Positions 10,860-22,411 of a stretch of DNA of 64,000 nucleotides are shown one piece after another. Within the stretch, counting starts at the first letter, position 1; every line of letters begins with the position of its first letter. Origin of the DNA: Harmonia axyridis. Lineage: Eukaryota > Arthropoda > Insecta > Coleoptera > Coccinellidae. The notes below the pieces were generated by a model. That model did no database searches. It was not told the origin of the DNA and worked only from the letters and a program-made list of their open reading frames with translations. The translations under genes were made by a program, and so were the position numbers. The stretch spans positions 56,030,031-56,094,030 of the forward strand of contig NC_059502.1 in the NCBI RefSeq assembly GCF_914767665.1. Reading direction: 5' to 3'.

Positions 10860-11490
10860 GCCGAATCGTACGCGCGCTCTGATTGGCTTTTGTAGCCGAT
10901 CGGAGTGGCCCGCGAGCAGCGATGCGTGCCGGCGCCAGATATTTCACTGTTCCTGTTTTCAGATCAGCGAGAGATTGAGCTATTTCGGGTTCAATACGTG
11001 AAATAGCTACAGATGGTTATTGCCGTACAAAGCTCGCGTTTGTCCGTGTTCCGAACCATTGATTCTATCCGGCTCGACGTTTCTACTCGACGATTCTGTG
11101 ACTGAGTGGGGCGAAAGACGCACAGATGTATGAAATGGACCGATAGATGAATATATATATATATATGTTCGTGATAAACTACTTGAAGACATATTGGGGA
11201 TATCATTCTACTTTTGGTATTTTCGTTAACGAATATTAAATGGTGCGAAAGGCAGTATTTACATTGGTTCAGCCAAAATTGGAGGAATTGCTCAAACAGT
11301 CGACTAACATGGAAAAAACACGGTTTTCAAATATGGGGTTTCATTTTGACTAGCACGCTATCTTGGCAACTGTCATCTTTTGACATTTGACAAGTAGAGA
11401 CTAGGCCCCTACTTTAATGGAACGATAGACGCTTGCTTCAACAACGCAATGATTAAAATTCAAAATGACGTTTTCTGTTTTTTTGGAGTA
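10860..11490. other. Unassigned, with a GC-rich patch and an (AT)n tract
   Basis: 10863-10945 is noticeably GC-rich for this window (CGTACGCGCGCTCTGATTGG at its start). An (AT)n microsatellite spans 11150-11166. I see no supported gene. The GC patch could be promoter-like or old host sequence, but nothing proves it. Confidence 0.4.
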
Positions 11491-12729
11491 AAGGGTGTTT
11501 TTTTTAGAGCTATAGAACTTTGAATTGCAATAAAACAACGATGGATTATTCGATTGACATGAATTTTATTAATCCGCAACATAATATTATGGCATTACAT
11601 TTTAAAAATGATTTCTGGCATATGACCGCCACGGCTGGCTCGGATGTTGTCCAATCTGGACGTCCAATTTTCGATTACTTTTTCCAACATTTGTGGCCGT
11701 ATATCGGCAATAACACGGCGAATGTTGTCTTCCAAATGGTCTAGGGTTTGTGGCTTATCCGCATAGACTTTACATAGCCCCACAGAAAGTAGTCTAGCGG
11801 TGTTAAATCACAAGATCTTGGAGGCTAATTCACAGGTCCAAAACGTGAAATTAGGCGGTCACCAAACGTGTTTTTCAATAAATCCATTGTGGCACGAGCT
11901 GTGTGACATGTTGCGCCGTCTTGTTGGAACCAAAGCTCCTGGACATCATGGTTGTTCAATTCAGGAATGAAAAAGTTAGTAATCATGGCTCTATACCGAT
12001 CACCATCGACTGTAACGTTCTGGCCATCATCGTTTTTGAAGAAGTACGGCCCATAGAGCGCACCAAACAGTCAGTTTTTCTGGATGTAACGGTGTTTCGC
12101 CATACACTTGAGGATTAGATTCACACCAAATGCGGCAGTTTTGTTTGTTGACGTAGTCATTGAACCAGAAGTGCGTTTCATCGCTAAATAAAATTCACTT
12201 ATGAAAATCGGGAACAACGGCAATCTCATTTTGGGCTCATTCGACGAATCTACGCCTTACTTGATGATCGTTTGGCTTCAATTCTTGCACGAGTTGGATT
12301 TTGTAAGAACGCAAATCAAGATCCTTCCGCAAAATCTTCCATAAAGTGGATGGACACAGATCCAATTCCTGTGCTCGATGGCGGATAGACTCATTCGGGT
12401 CTTCTTCTGCACCGAACGGCGTCTCTGGGGATGCGAGTTATCAATAAGAGTAAACGTGGTGCGAAAACGTTTCATGGTTAATCGAATTAACTGCTCTGAT
12501 GGACCATTTTGTCGATGATAAAATGGACGTAGTGCGCGATACGTATTCCGCACAGAACCATTATTTTCGAAATAAAATTGCACTATTTGCAAGCTTGTTC
12601 AGGCGTGAGTCTATTTATGATAAATTGCCAAACCAAACTGAGGATAAATCACCTAACAGTTGTTAAATCGGTCGCCATCTTGAACAGTAATGTCAACTTT
12701 AAGTTATATACCTCGAAAAAAACACCCTT
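11491..12729 (-). mobile_element. MLE-1 copy 2, the most complete copy
   Basis: The element is 1239 bp, with TA at 11489-11490 and 12730-12731. The termini are AAGGGTGTTTTTTTTAGAGC and, inverted, AAGGGTGTTTTTTTCGAGGT. On the minus strand it keeps the N-terminal helix-turn-helix region, which reads IVQFYFENNGSVRNTYRALR and then LIRLTMKRFRTTFTLID (12592 down to 12430). The catalytic part includes VNKQNCRIW near 12150 and the C-terminal block around 11600-11780. Stops and shifts split the frame. The second and third catalytic motifs (QQDGAT type and CDLTP type) lie near 11920 and 11800 in separate frames. It serves here as the reference for deletions in the other copies. Confidence 0.9.
12278..12592 (-). 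pseudogene. MLE-1 copy 2 transposase N-terminal fragment
   Basis: A 104-codon open frame begins within the first helix-turn-helix (IVQFYFENNGSVRNTYRALR) and continues through a second DNA-binding region (LIRLTMKRFRTTFTLIDNS, then MSLSAIEHR). After about residue 75 the frame no longer matches the family, implying a frameshift. It would bind the element's terminal repeats in an intact transposase. Confidence 0.75.
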
Positions 12730-13349
12730 TAGAATGAATAGTGATGAATAGTGGTGATACGTATTAGGTACCTACAGAATGGACCAAATTTGGATCTTCC
12801 AAAAATGAAAGATTTCAAATATTTTCAAAATAACATTATTGAATATGAATTCAAAAAAATGGTATGTCATATTGAATAGCAATAAATGTCGTCCCAATTT
12901 GAAATTGATTAAACTCAATTTGAATGTGTTTAGTCCCAATTTGATTTTGTTGAGTCTCAATTTGAAGTTGAAAAGGTATATGTAGATAGATGAAAAATTA
13001 TGTCGGTGTCTGAAGGTCAATTTCCATGAAAAAATAATTGGCGAAAACTGCAACTCCATAGCTATCACCGTTAGATAGTAACTGGACGTTTTTCGAAAAG
13101 ATTTATTTTCGAAATATTGCTGTAACTTTCCTTCTGTTGAAGATTTTTCATGTCTGTAGAAATATTCTTGTAGTAACAGCAATATTTCGAAAATGAACAT
13201 TCTGAAAAAACACCGGTAACGGTGATTGCAATGGAGATACGGTTTTTGCCAATAATATTATCATGAAAATTGACCCTCAGTCATCGATTTCAGCTTTTAA
13301 TTTAAGTATCCAATATAGTAATAGGACTTCCCCCTCGAAAGTGCTCAAT
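12730..13349. other. Unassigned; degenerate 22-bp tandem repeat and inverted repeat
   Basis: 12892-12975 contains four imperfect units of roughly 21-22 bp around the phrase CAATTTGAA. TTTTCGAAATATTGCTGT near 13106 is inverted at 13172-13193, forming a possible hairpin. A long frame on the minus strand is rich in Phe/Leu/Lys and looks like a compositional artefact. Confidence 0.45.
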
Positions 13350-13520
13350 TTGGCCCACCCTGTATCGGACGTCCCAAATTCGATGTCTTGTGAATACCTT
13401 TGAGCTAGAAAAAAATGAATGGCAACTTTTCGGGTTCGATTTTCGAGAGAATTGATTTGGTGAAAACCGCAACTCATAAACTCAACTGTTTTCAAGTTAT
13501 GAAAAAAAAGGGCCACCAAG
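13350..13520 (+). repeat. CACCCTG-bordered dispersed repeat, copy a
   Basis: It starts at CACCCTGTA (13356) and contains GTCCCAAATTCG and GAATTGATTTGGTGAAAACC. The same sequence appears inverted at 13880-14015 and directly at 58795-58900. It is a non-coding remnant. Confidence 0.65.
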
Positions 13521-13532
13521 AACTTCAGATTC

Positions 13533-13772
13533 AATACCATTAGATTTATTCAACATTTTCAAATTGATAAATATTGTCCTTTAAATGTGACCAAAGGAAA
13601 AAATTTAAATCCCGCGTCCTTGGTGGCCACCAAATATTTCAATTATCTGAAGTTCAGAGATTATTGTAGATAGGCCCTAGGTTGATTTTTATAGTTAAAT
13701 TCATATATCCTGATATATATTTTCTACAGGGGAAAAACACGAGTTTTTATTATATTTTCCAAATTGATGGCA
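13533..13772. repeat. Duplicated segment, right copy, second half
   Basis: 13533-13690 continues the match to 6148-6290, and 13737-13770 matches the CCAAATTGATG-ending block at 7615-7652. It is separated from its first half (10678-10859) by about 2.7 kb containing MLE-1 copy 2. Confidence 0.7.
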
Positions 13773-13829
13773 ATAAAAAATAAATTATAATACTAGACGA
13801 TTCTATACTGAAAAAAGTACCTGCAGAAT

Positions 13830-14015
13830 GTTTTTGTTTCATGAGAACTTTTCATTTCATGTCAATTCTCAATTTTCTCTTGAAAACAGTGGAATTTGAG
13901 TTTGCGGTTTCCACCAAATTCATTCTCTCAAAAAACGAGCGAAAAGAGCCATCAATTTTTTTCCAGCTCGATGGGCGTTTGAGATCCCCACATACCCGAA
14001 ACGTACAGGGTGGTC
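13830..14015 (-). repeat. CACCCTG-bordered dispersed repeat, copy b (inverted)
   Basis: This is the reverse-oriented partner of 13350-13520, ending in TACAGGGTGG at 14005. The shared core reads TTTGGTGGAAACCGCAAACT on the minus strand. The two copies flank the second half of the duplicated segment. Confidence 0.65.
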
Positions 14016-15391
14016 CTGATTTTGGTGTAATAACTTTGGCATAGGATAAAACAACTTTCTTCATGAAACAATTTGTAATAAAATATATCCTAACACGCTT
14101 CTTTTTCGAGATACAGGGTTTTAAAGTTTGAAGAAAAAATTGTTTGTTCATTACTCCACTATTATTACATTCATTGTTTTAATTTTTAGGTATTGAAGTC
14201 TAGATAATGCAATGTTTCGAATTAAGTGAGAGTCTATTGCCAAACTTATCTAGTGGCTAGATATAGGGGTGCAATGATCCTTTTCTTATTGAAAATCTAC
14301 ACCAATACACAAAGCTCCACTAAAAAAAGGTAAAATGATAACAATTAATCAGATTCAAGTATTAGGAAAAACACAGAATACATTGAAAATTAGTTACATA
14401 ACGGCGGCAAATCCTAAATAATATAATTTCGAAAATTGCTCTCTGCAGTTACCTGATCCATTTTGAAGTGACAACGTTATATTCATGAGTGAATACTTCC
14501 ATTCCCAAATCCGGGAAGTCAATAGTGTTTTAATTTATAACAATAATGATATTGGTTCAAAATCATCGTTTTATTCGGGATAGAGCCATTCTAATTGAAC
14601 CCCGAAATTGGTTGTGCAGCGTATAAAGTTCAATTAGGCGACCATAAACAGATGGATCGATTCAATTCCGCCAGTGAAATGCATGAAGGCCATTTGTTTT
14701 CGATCCGAACTCGAACAAACCGACTGAACTGAACATCCTATATAGACGGTGGAATAATGACCGGGACGAATAAATATCCATATAAAATCCCACCTCTGAT
14801 ACCGGTAAAATTGATAGTGGTAGTTAAAATGTTGCAATCGTTTATCGCGGCTTCAAAATCCAGCCCGACCAATGTGTTTTAATCACTTTTTGCCATGTAG
14901 TGAAAATCGATGCTGAAAAAATAAAGGGTTAAAAAATTTATATTGGGAATGACCAAGGAGAAGTTCATCATATTAGGTGTAATAAAAAGAAATCCATTAT
15001 TTTTCCGATATATGACTTTAGCTATCTTTATCTCAAGTTGCATAAGTCCGATCGGGTTCCACTGAATGGCGTTGGAAGAGATTTCGTGCTAAAAAAACTT
15101 CACTGACCGTTTTGTGATTATTTGACTCAGTTTAGTTTAAGTGCGCATCCAAGAGGAACACTGGCAAAGAGAATATATGCTATATTTTTCAGTTTTTCTT
15201 TGACAGAGGCGAAAGTGCAAGCCAGTTGGATGAAAATGTAAATAGTGTATTTGATACTGACGCTGTATCAATTAATCATGCAAAATTTTGGTATTGTTGA
15301 TACTGTTCCGTTAATTTCGAAATCCGACTGTCATGTAAGCACTTTTTGAATGTCTGAGAGCTAAAGATTGCACAAAAACCGTTTGGAACTA
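14016..15391. other. Unassigned non-coding DNA
   Basis: No transposon ends or supported frames. The 14580-14880 part is of mixed composition and has no copy elsewhere in the window, so it may be single-copy host sequence. Confidence 0.4.
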
Positions 15392-16128
15392 AAGGGTGTT
15401 TTTTTTAGAGCTATAGAACATTAAATTGCAATAAAACAACGATGGATTATTCGATTGACATGAATTTTATTTATCCGCAAGATAATCTTGTGGCCGAGCT
15501 TGTGGCATTACATTTTAAATATGATTTCCAACATTTGTGGCCGTATATCAGCAATAACACGGCGAATGTTGTTTTCCAACTGGTCAAGGGTTTGTGGCTT
15601 ATCCGCATAGACCAATGACTTTACATAGCCCCACAGAAAGTAGTCTAGCGGTGTTAAATCACAAGATCTTGGAGGCCAATTCTCAGGTCCAAAACGTGAA
15701 ATTAGGCGGTCACCAAACGTGTCTTTCAATAAATCGATTGTGGCACGAGCTGTATGACATGTTGCGCCGTCTTGTTGGAATCAAAGCTCCTGGACATCAT
15801 GGTAGTCCAATTCAGGAATGAAAAAGTTAGTAATCATCGCTCGATACCGATCACTATTGACTGTAACGTTCTGGCCATCATCGTCCCAGAAGTGCGCTTC
15901 ATCGCTCAACAAAATAAAATGGCCGTAGTGCGCGATACGTATTCCCCACAGAACCATTATTTTCGAAAGAAAATTGCACTATTTGCAAGCGTTGTTCAGG
16001 CGTGAGTCTATTCATGATGAATTGCCAAACCCAACTGAAAATAAATCAATTGACAGCTGTTGAATCGGTCGCGATCTTGAACAGTAATGCCAACCTAAAG
16101 TTATATACCTCGAAAAAAAAACACCCGT
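15392..16128 (-). mobile_element. MLE-1 copy 3 (deleted)
   Basis: The element is 737 bp, with TA at 15390-15391 and 16129-16130. The termini are AAGGGTGTTTTTTTTAGAGC and inverted ACGGGTGTTTTTTT. A 73-codon minus-strand frame at 15508-15729 reads WPPRSCDLTPLDYFLWGYVK, retaining the third catalytic Asp region. It shares with copies 1 and 4 the loss of the segment between the N-terminal region and the first catalytic block, and it carries a second loss near 15885. It is non-autonomous. Confidence 0.9.
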
Positions 16129-16149
16129 TATTCGAATAAGTTTGATCTC

Positions 16150-16805
16150 AAGAAGGAGCGCGTTGTATGGGTACCACACGAATTAACGCAAAAAAACCCA
16201 CATGAACCGAATTTCTATCTGAGAAGCGCTACTGAATCTCGTCAAAATCGATCTATTTTCGAAGGGGTTGTTGACTGGTGGTGAAAAGTTGATAACTAAC
16301 GACAACGTCAAGAGTAAATGATCGTGGTCAGAACGCGATGTGCCGGCAAAAACGATGGCCAAGCTAGGATTAAAAACCAGGAAGCAGGGAATTATCTACT
16401 ATGATCTATTACCCTATGACATAACTGTTAATTCGGAAATGTAGAGTCAACAATTCGACTGTCTGAAGGAAGTAATCGCCCAGAAGCAGCCAGCTTTGGC
16501 CCATAGAAGAGGAATTGTGTTCCATCAGGATCAGCCAGCTGCCAGAAGCTCCAGGAGCTTGGTTGGGAGGTTCTTATGCATCCACCTCATAGTCCGGACC
16601 TAGCACAAAGTGATAACCATTTGTTCCTGTCCATGGCTTTTTGCTGGTGAAAAATTCGCTGATTCAACAGAGGTTTGAAAAAATTGACTGTCTCAATTTT
16701 TTTCAAATAAGAACGAAAGTTTCTATGAAAGAGGCCTAATGATATTACCTTCAAAATGGCAAGAAGTTATCGAACAATACGACGCATATTTGACCTAAAT
16801 CGTAT
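16150..16805 (+). pseudogene. Mariner transposase remnant (second mariner lineage)
   Basis: In changing frames it reads ERVVWVPHELTQ (16161), then LTGGEKLITND where mariners have TGDEKW, so the first catalytic Asp is Gly. It continues with MAKLGLKTRKQGIIYYDLLP near 16350, GIVFHQDQPAA (second Asp kept), HSPDLAQSDNHLFLSM near 16592 (third Asp kept), and LPSKWQEVIEQYDAYLT near 16745. The order and spacing fit a DD34D mariner of about 345 residues, missing its N-terminus. It starts within about 20 bp of the end of MLE-1 copy 3. It is non-functional. Confidence 0.85.
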
Positions 16806-17117
16806 CATTCCATCTATGGTAAGGAAAGCTTTGTTATTCATGCAAAAATAATGAATTCATTATTTTCATTTTTTCAAGTTGAATCGGTCAAAAATCTTGA
16901 AAAGGAAACGAATGCTTCGAATAAAAGATTGAAGTTTTTGAGGGTCATGTCCACTTTTTCAGGGTTTTCAACTCAAATACAAAAAAATGTATAGACAATT
17001 TTACACGAATTATGACAGATGGCTCTGTACCAGTTAGTAAGCTGTAATGAATGACTTAATTATTAAATGTGGTACCTATTTACCCAATATGTATTCCTGC
17101 AAAAGACTCTTTGGAAA
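16806..17117. other. Unassigned AT-rich spacer
   Basis: Nothing recognisable between the mariner remnant and the LINE D remnant. Confidence 0.4.
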
Positions 17118-18662
17118 GACATGAGGTATGAAACCGGATATGGTACTGTGGTTATACACAGCAGTGGTACGCCCCATTGTCACATATGCGTCTCTTTAGC
17201 ATGTTGGATAAAAACCGCAGAGGTTACTACACGCAGCCGGTTGTAGAAACTGCAGAGACTGACCTGTATTGGTGTCACTGGAGCTATAAACACAACTCCC
17301 ACAGCAGCGCTGGAGGTCATACTCGACCTACCTCCCTTACATCTACATGTGAGGAAATGTAGCCTACTGGAAGCAATTAAAATATCCCTTAAAGAAAATC
17401 TCCTCCTGGGAAACTGGATTGGACAAATGTGGATACTGAATCAATCAGACTCAAAACTCCTGGCAAAACCCTCACATGTATTTTTCAACTATCTTCGATT
17501 TCGAAGCACCCTTTGAAACGATCATTGAAGCCCTATCAGTAGTAAATCGCTTGGACAGAAAGTCCTTCATATGGTATACCGAGTGATTAAAATCAGAAAA
17601 AGGCACAGGTATTGGGGTATATGGGCATGAAACGAGGATCTTTAGATGTGGGAAGTGAGCCTTCTATCCTGCAAACCGAGACACTAGCTGTCTCAACTTA
17701 CGCCCTAGAGTTTCAAAAGAAACCTCAAAGGCGTGCGTACTTACATCACTACGGACAGCCAGGAAACACCGAAGTCCCTGGAATAACAAGAGTTTTCTAC
17801 TGATATATGAGAGGTTCTACTGACCATAAAGCAACTAGCCAGAGGCAATAAAGTAACTCTAGTATAGGTACTGGGGCATCGTGGTATTGAAGGAAATGAA
17901 AAAGCCGATGAACTTGCAAATAGAACATCAAGGTTGACACCTGTTGGTCCTGAGCCCTTTTGTGGGCTTGAAAAATACCAACACAAGACAGCGGTTCAAC
18001 AATGGGAGAGGGGAAATAGAAAAACCTTCTGGAGGAATACTCCGGATCTTGCTCAGACATAGAAATTTGTAGTGCTTTCACCCAGGCGCGGATCCAGGGG
18101 GGGGGGAACTGGGGGAACGTTCCCCCCCCAAATGGCCCGGGGACCTCTTAAATTTTGCCGGCCCTCCTAGAATTTGACATACTAAGGCTCAAATAATTAC
18201 AAGATCAGCAAAAATTTTACCTTCAATACATTTTGTGGAAACCCATATTAATGAACGGCAAAAAAATGACAACCCAAAATGGCGTATGTGTCTGGCTTCC
18301 ACATTTTCAGTATTTTGAGAATCTAAAAGTTCCCCCCCCCCAAAAGTGGGGCCTGGATCCGCGCCTGCTTTCACCGACCATTACCAGGAAGCTACTACGA
18401 GCTGAACTTCGGGTAATGGTTGGACTGCTGACAGGATACCCGCATGGGTAGTCAGCAGATGAGATTTGCAGACTCTGTGGAAAGGATGTAGAAACAGGCT
18501 AATACATAGAGTGCAAATGTTCGGATCTGACTGGCCTAAGAACCACTCATAGGAAAGTCAGTTCTGAATAGGGTAGGTTGAGAACAAAGATCAACTCGGT
18601 CGCAGTTCCCGGCAGGCTAACAGAGCCGTAACGACCCTAATTCAGTGAAATAATAAAAATTA
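17118..18662 (+). pseudogene. LINE D copy 1: reverse transcriptase end, RNase H and zinc knuckle remnant
   Basis: It reads LWLYTAVVRPIVTYASLVCW (17130-17190), then KLQRLTCIGVTGAINTTPTA and LEVILDLPPLHLHV, the conserved region after the reverse transcriptase in I/R1/LOA-type LINEs that carry RNase H. The RNase H end appears as LGHRGIEGNEKADELANRTS (17875-17935). A Cys-rich end reads EICRLCGKDVETG near 18460. Stops are frequent. A hAT MITE interrupts it at 18083-18367. A second, shorter copy is at 53522-54080. Confidence 0.85.
18083..18367. mobile_element. hAT MITE copy 1 inside LINE D
   Basis: The 285-bp element has perfect 16-bp termini, CAGGCGCGGATCCAGG and its inverse. It is flanked by a perfect 8-bp target duplication CTTTCACC at 18075-18082 and 18368-18375, the hAT signature. 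The ends carry G and C homopolymer runs, and there is no coding capacity. Confidence 0.95.
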
Positions 18663-19710
18663 TAAAACCTAATCTGTAGTGAAGATTAATAAACTAGTAT
18701 AAGCATCACAAAAAAGTGGGACTACAAAAAAAACTCTGTATCTCAAAAACAAAGCATTTGCGGGACCATGTTTACAGGACTTTTCTTCCTTGGAATTATC
18801 CAAGGAATTTCTTTTTTTCCTTTGTACCTCCAATTCAGGAATACCCTTTCATCTCAGGGAATAACTAACTCACAGTGATAAATATAAAAATCCATTTCTC
18901 ATTCGGTCACAGTCTACTCCGACTAACCGAACAACAACTGAGAGTAATGGATTACCCACCTACAGATCTCTCCTTCTTTACACGCTTACACATCAGTAGC
19001 GATATGATGATACATCTGAAAAATGCATGTTTTCATTCGCAACGACATACTTTTGAACGCGCACTTTAATTTTTCAGCCTCGAAATAGATGATGCCACTC
19101 CGCGGTGTTTCGGTGAGGTGGCTTCACGACGAGAGCCGAATTTTTTTTCAAAGACTTGAAATATACCGGCTCTTTCCGTTCCGCAGCTCGCGGTATTCGT
19201 CGCTCGAGGCAATAAATTACTCTCATTATTCAACGTCTCATGAAGCAGAGACTTGGGAAAGTTGTGACATACCGGAATCACTTAGAGGAAGGAAGAAACC
19301 GGAGTCGGGAGAGCTTCCCTGGAGTGCACTGGATGCGTCGATGTGAGAGCGGGAAAGAGGAAAGTCGAATGCGAAAATTGCTGGGAAATATGCAGGGGTT
19401 GAATTCTCAAAAGTCATTGAAGATTCACCTGAATGTCTTCTATTTTCTGATTTCCAATCTAGTACGATGAATTAAGATAGACACGAGTGGAAGTTAGGCA
19501 TCAGACAACGTCGTCAGACGTTCTGAAACCCAGGTTTTAGACGAGTCTAAAACCAATATTATATACCGGATGGCCCACCTCAGACGTAGATCTCATTTTA
19601 AGAAAGTAAATGGAGATATTTTGAAAATCCTTTTTTTGTGATGTGTATGGGCTAGTTTAAAGCACAATTCAAAATTATTTTCGTATATACAGAGTGTTAA
19701 ATAACAACGA
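18663..19710. other. Unassigned; no supported gene
   Basis: Two overlapping frames around 19090-19470 lie in mixed-composition DNA but show no domain. Remnants with phrases such as CTGTATCTCAAAAAC near 18735 hint at old repeats. Confidence 0.35.
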
Positions 19711-19718
19711 TATAAACC

Positions 19719-20008
19719 CAGGCGCGGATCCAGGCACCACTTTTGGGGGGGAGGAACTTTTAGATACTCAAAATACTGAAAATGTGGAACCCAGACACTT
19801 CCGCCATTTTGGGAAGTCATTTTTTGCCATTCATTAATATGGGTTTTCACAAAATGTATTGAAGGTGAAATTTTTGCTGATCTTGTAATTATTTGAGCCT
19901 TAGTAGGTCAAATTCTAGGAAGGCGGTAAAATTTAAGAGGTTCCCAGGCTATTTGGGGGGAGAACGTTGCCCCAGTTCCCCCCCCCCCCAACCCTGGATC
20001 CGCGCCTG
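19719..20008. mobile_element. hAT MITE copy 2, opposite orientation
   Basis: The 290-bp element has the same CAGGCGCGGATCCAGG termini. Flanks TATAAACC (19711-19718) and TATAGACC (20009-20016) are an 8-bp duplication with one mismatch. The interior is the reverse complement of copy 1, allowing for indels in the G/C runs. Confidence 0.93.
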
Positions 20009-20286
20009 TATAGACCACAGTCACACTTTTTTCATTGTAACACCCTGTATCTGAATTCAAAAATGGAATCAAATATATGAGTTTTCTCGGATCACTTCAT
20101 GCTTAAAAGCACCATTCACGATAAAAAGGCGATAAATTGAAAATTAGGAGTTTTTTAATTGTTTATCAATGAAGAAACCAGTTTCACCGTCTACACTCTA
20201 CACGAACAATGTTTTTTCGTGTAGACATATTTGCTACTTCTATGCTAAAAAAAAAATTCAACTCTTGAGTATACTTAGTGATTATA

Positions 20287-22382
20287 CAGGGTGAGTCTTT
20301 GACTTGTACATATATTTCAACCGAAGATTCCTGAGGTCAAAAGAAACACTTTTTTCCTTTATAGTTTTTTCCGATTCGGCCCGGTTACAAAGATACAGGC
20401 TGTTGAAAATCGATAAAAAAATGTGATTTTCAGCTATATCTCGTAAATGGTTCTATTGAAGGAAATGATTTTTGGAATATAGCTTTTCCTTGATGTGATA
20501 CATCTTCTCCGAACACAAAATTCCCTACACGTTTTTCAGTTTCTTCATTATGAACATTACATCACATAAAAATACCAGAAATTCGAAGAACCCAACTCTT
20601 AAAAGTAATTTGGACGTTCATTGAACAATATTTGGCTAATTTGAAAAATAAAAGTATTCTTCATATTTTCTCCTACAAAGCGCCGTTTGCGAGTAACTCG
20701 ATCTTAAAAAAAAAAATTATCTGTGAAATTCGAAAAATTGGGTACTTTGGCTAAATGCAACTCTGTTCTGTTGTGGAAAAAAAACCACAGAAATGAATAT
20801 TTACTATGATGTCATGTCTCAGATTCTAGAATTAAAGTACTAGCCAACTTAGTTTGAAAATGAAGTTATTTTAATAAACTCACCTCAACTCTTCTATTTG
20901 ATTACAAATTACTGAGCTTTGACACAGCTCTTATAAGAAGATACTTCATTAAAATCAACATTCTATTTTGAAAAGTCCAGATTTCCCATAAAGCCCATGT
21001 TTAAAAAAGTTTTCACAAAATAGTCCCATTATAATGACAACGGTCAATATCCCACTAAAGACTACTGCTATCGAACAATACTGTATTCTTCGAGGGTCAT
21101 TCAAACTCACATCGAAACATACCACTAAGTACATACTAGACAAATTTTCATGTGATTGAGATTAAATACTTTTATTCTTTTGCTATTCCATTAATTCATC
21201 CTAGAGCATATGATTGACATACTTCGAAGAGTGCCATAATTGTTTTAATATGAAAACAAATAGGTGAGTTGAAAGAAACAGGATATTCAACTGTGGATAT
21301 TTATATTGAATACCTCTCATTTATTTTCAATGGCAAAATCAAGATGAATCAAGTAGTAGAGTTGACTATAATGTAGGTAAATATTATAGAACCAATTTGA
21401 TTACAAGTGGAGTCTAACATTTTCCATTGATTACAGAGCCATAAAACTTCATTTCCATATTTTCACACTGATGGATCCGAAAATATTGAAGCAGATCATT
21501 ATTTTTATTTTTATGAGATAGCTGGAACAAATCAAATGCTTCATTTCATAAAGGAATTACTTTCTATCAGAATGCACACTTATTTATTTGGTATCCACAC
21601 AATTATTTTGGAAATTATTTTTAAATTTCTCGAAAATATGTATGGAACTTCAATATTCTGTTGGGATTCTTCAAATCTTCGATGATTTTCATTTCATGTT
21701 ATCAAATATCATAATAACAACAGTGTAATCTCACTGAAAATGAATATTTTATGTTAGAACATAGATTATTCGAACTGCTGTGTTTAAATTTGCAACACTC
21801 GAAATTTGAGGTTCAAACTTAAAACCACAGACTACTAGCACTAATTACTAGTTAGTCTGTGTTAGAACTTTTACAGATTTATTTGAGAATGTGAGGTTAA
21901 ATGGCACGAAATGAAATAAACAACGATATATTATAAATGCGATATAATAAATGAATGGATATGAATTATGAGTATCAGAGCTAAGCTAATATGGGTGGTA
22001 GCGAGCACAATTCGTTATGATTATCGAAAATGAAATAGAAAATCAAGAGAAAAATATTTAATCTTTATCGTCAATGAAATTGGGATAACTCATTTATTGT
22101 ATTATAAATACTACTTTGTTCAAAAAATGGAATGTTAAAAGTGAGTTTATGATGGCTTTTCCAATCTAGTAGCTTATTTCCAAGGTTCAAATTGTATATC
22201 TTATACTTGCGAAAACTTCAGTGTTCCGGTTACCAGGGGTGAATTAGCTCATTATGAAAATTTAAAATGGCTATATCTTTTTAACAGGGCCGAATCAGAA
22301 AAAATGGTAAATGAAAAAAGTGTTTCTTTTGACCTCAAGAATCTTCGGTTAAAATATATGTACAAGTCAAAGATTCACCCTG
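20287..22382. mobile_element. CAGGGTG element, family F2, 2.1 kb
   Basis: TA flanks lie at 20285-20286 and 22383-22384. The termini begin CAGGGTGAGTCTTTGACTTG and CAGGGTGAATCTTTGACTTG, and the inverted match continues for about 110 bp through GATTCGGCCC. The interior is about 1.9 kb of AT-rich DNA with no frame of transposase type, so it is non-autonomous or has lost its gene. A shorter relative lies at 45649-45978. Confidence 0.88.
21825..21863. repeat. Small hairpin inside the F2 element
   Basis: CACAGACTA near 21826 pairs with TAGTCTGTG near 21853, around CTAG-containing inner arms. Confidence 0.45.
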
Positions 22383-22411
22383 TATAATTAATATTCAAAC
22401 ATTAACTACAA

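Noticed and set aside
11150..11166. (AT)n tract as a regulatory element
   Set aside because: It is an ordinary microsatellite with no associated gene.
12772..13200. 142-codon minus-strand frame rich in Phe, Leu, Lys and Asn
   Set aside because: It lies over a degenerate tandem repeat and an inverted repeat; the composition reflects AT-rich DNA and no domain is visible.
19066..19470. Cluster of short frames in mixed-composition DNA considered as exons
   Set aside because: No splice-site arrangement, domain or consistent strand could be supported.
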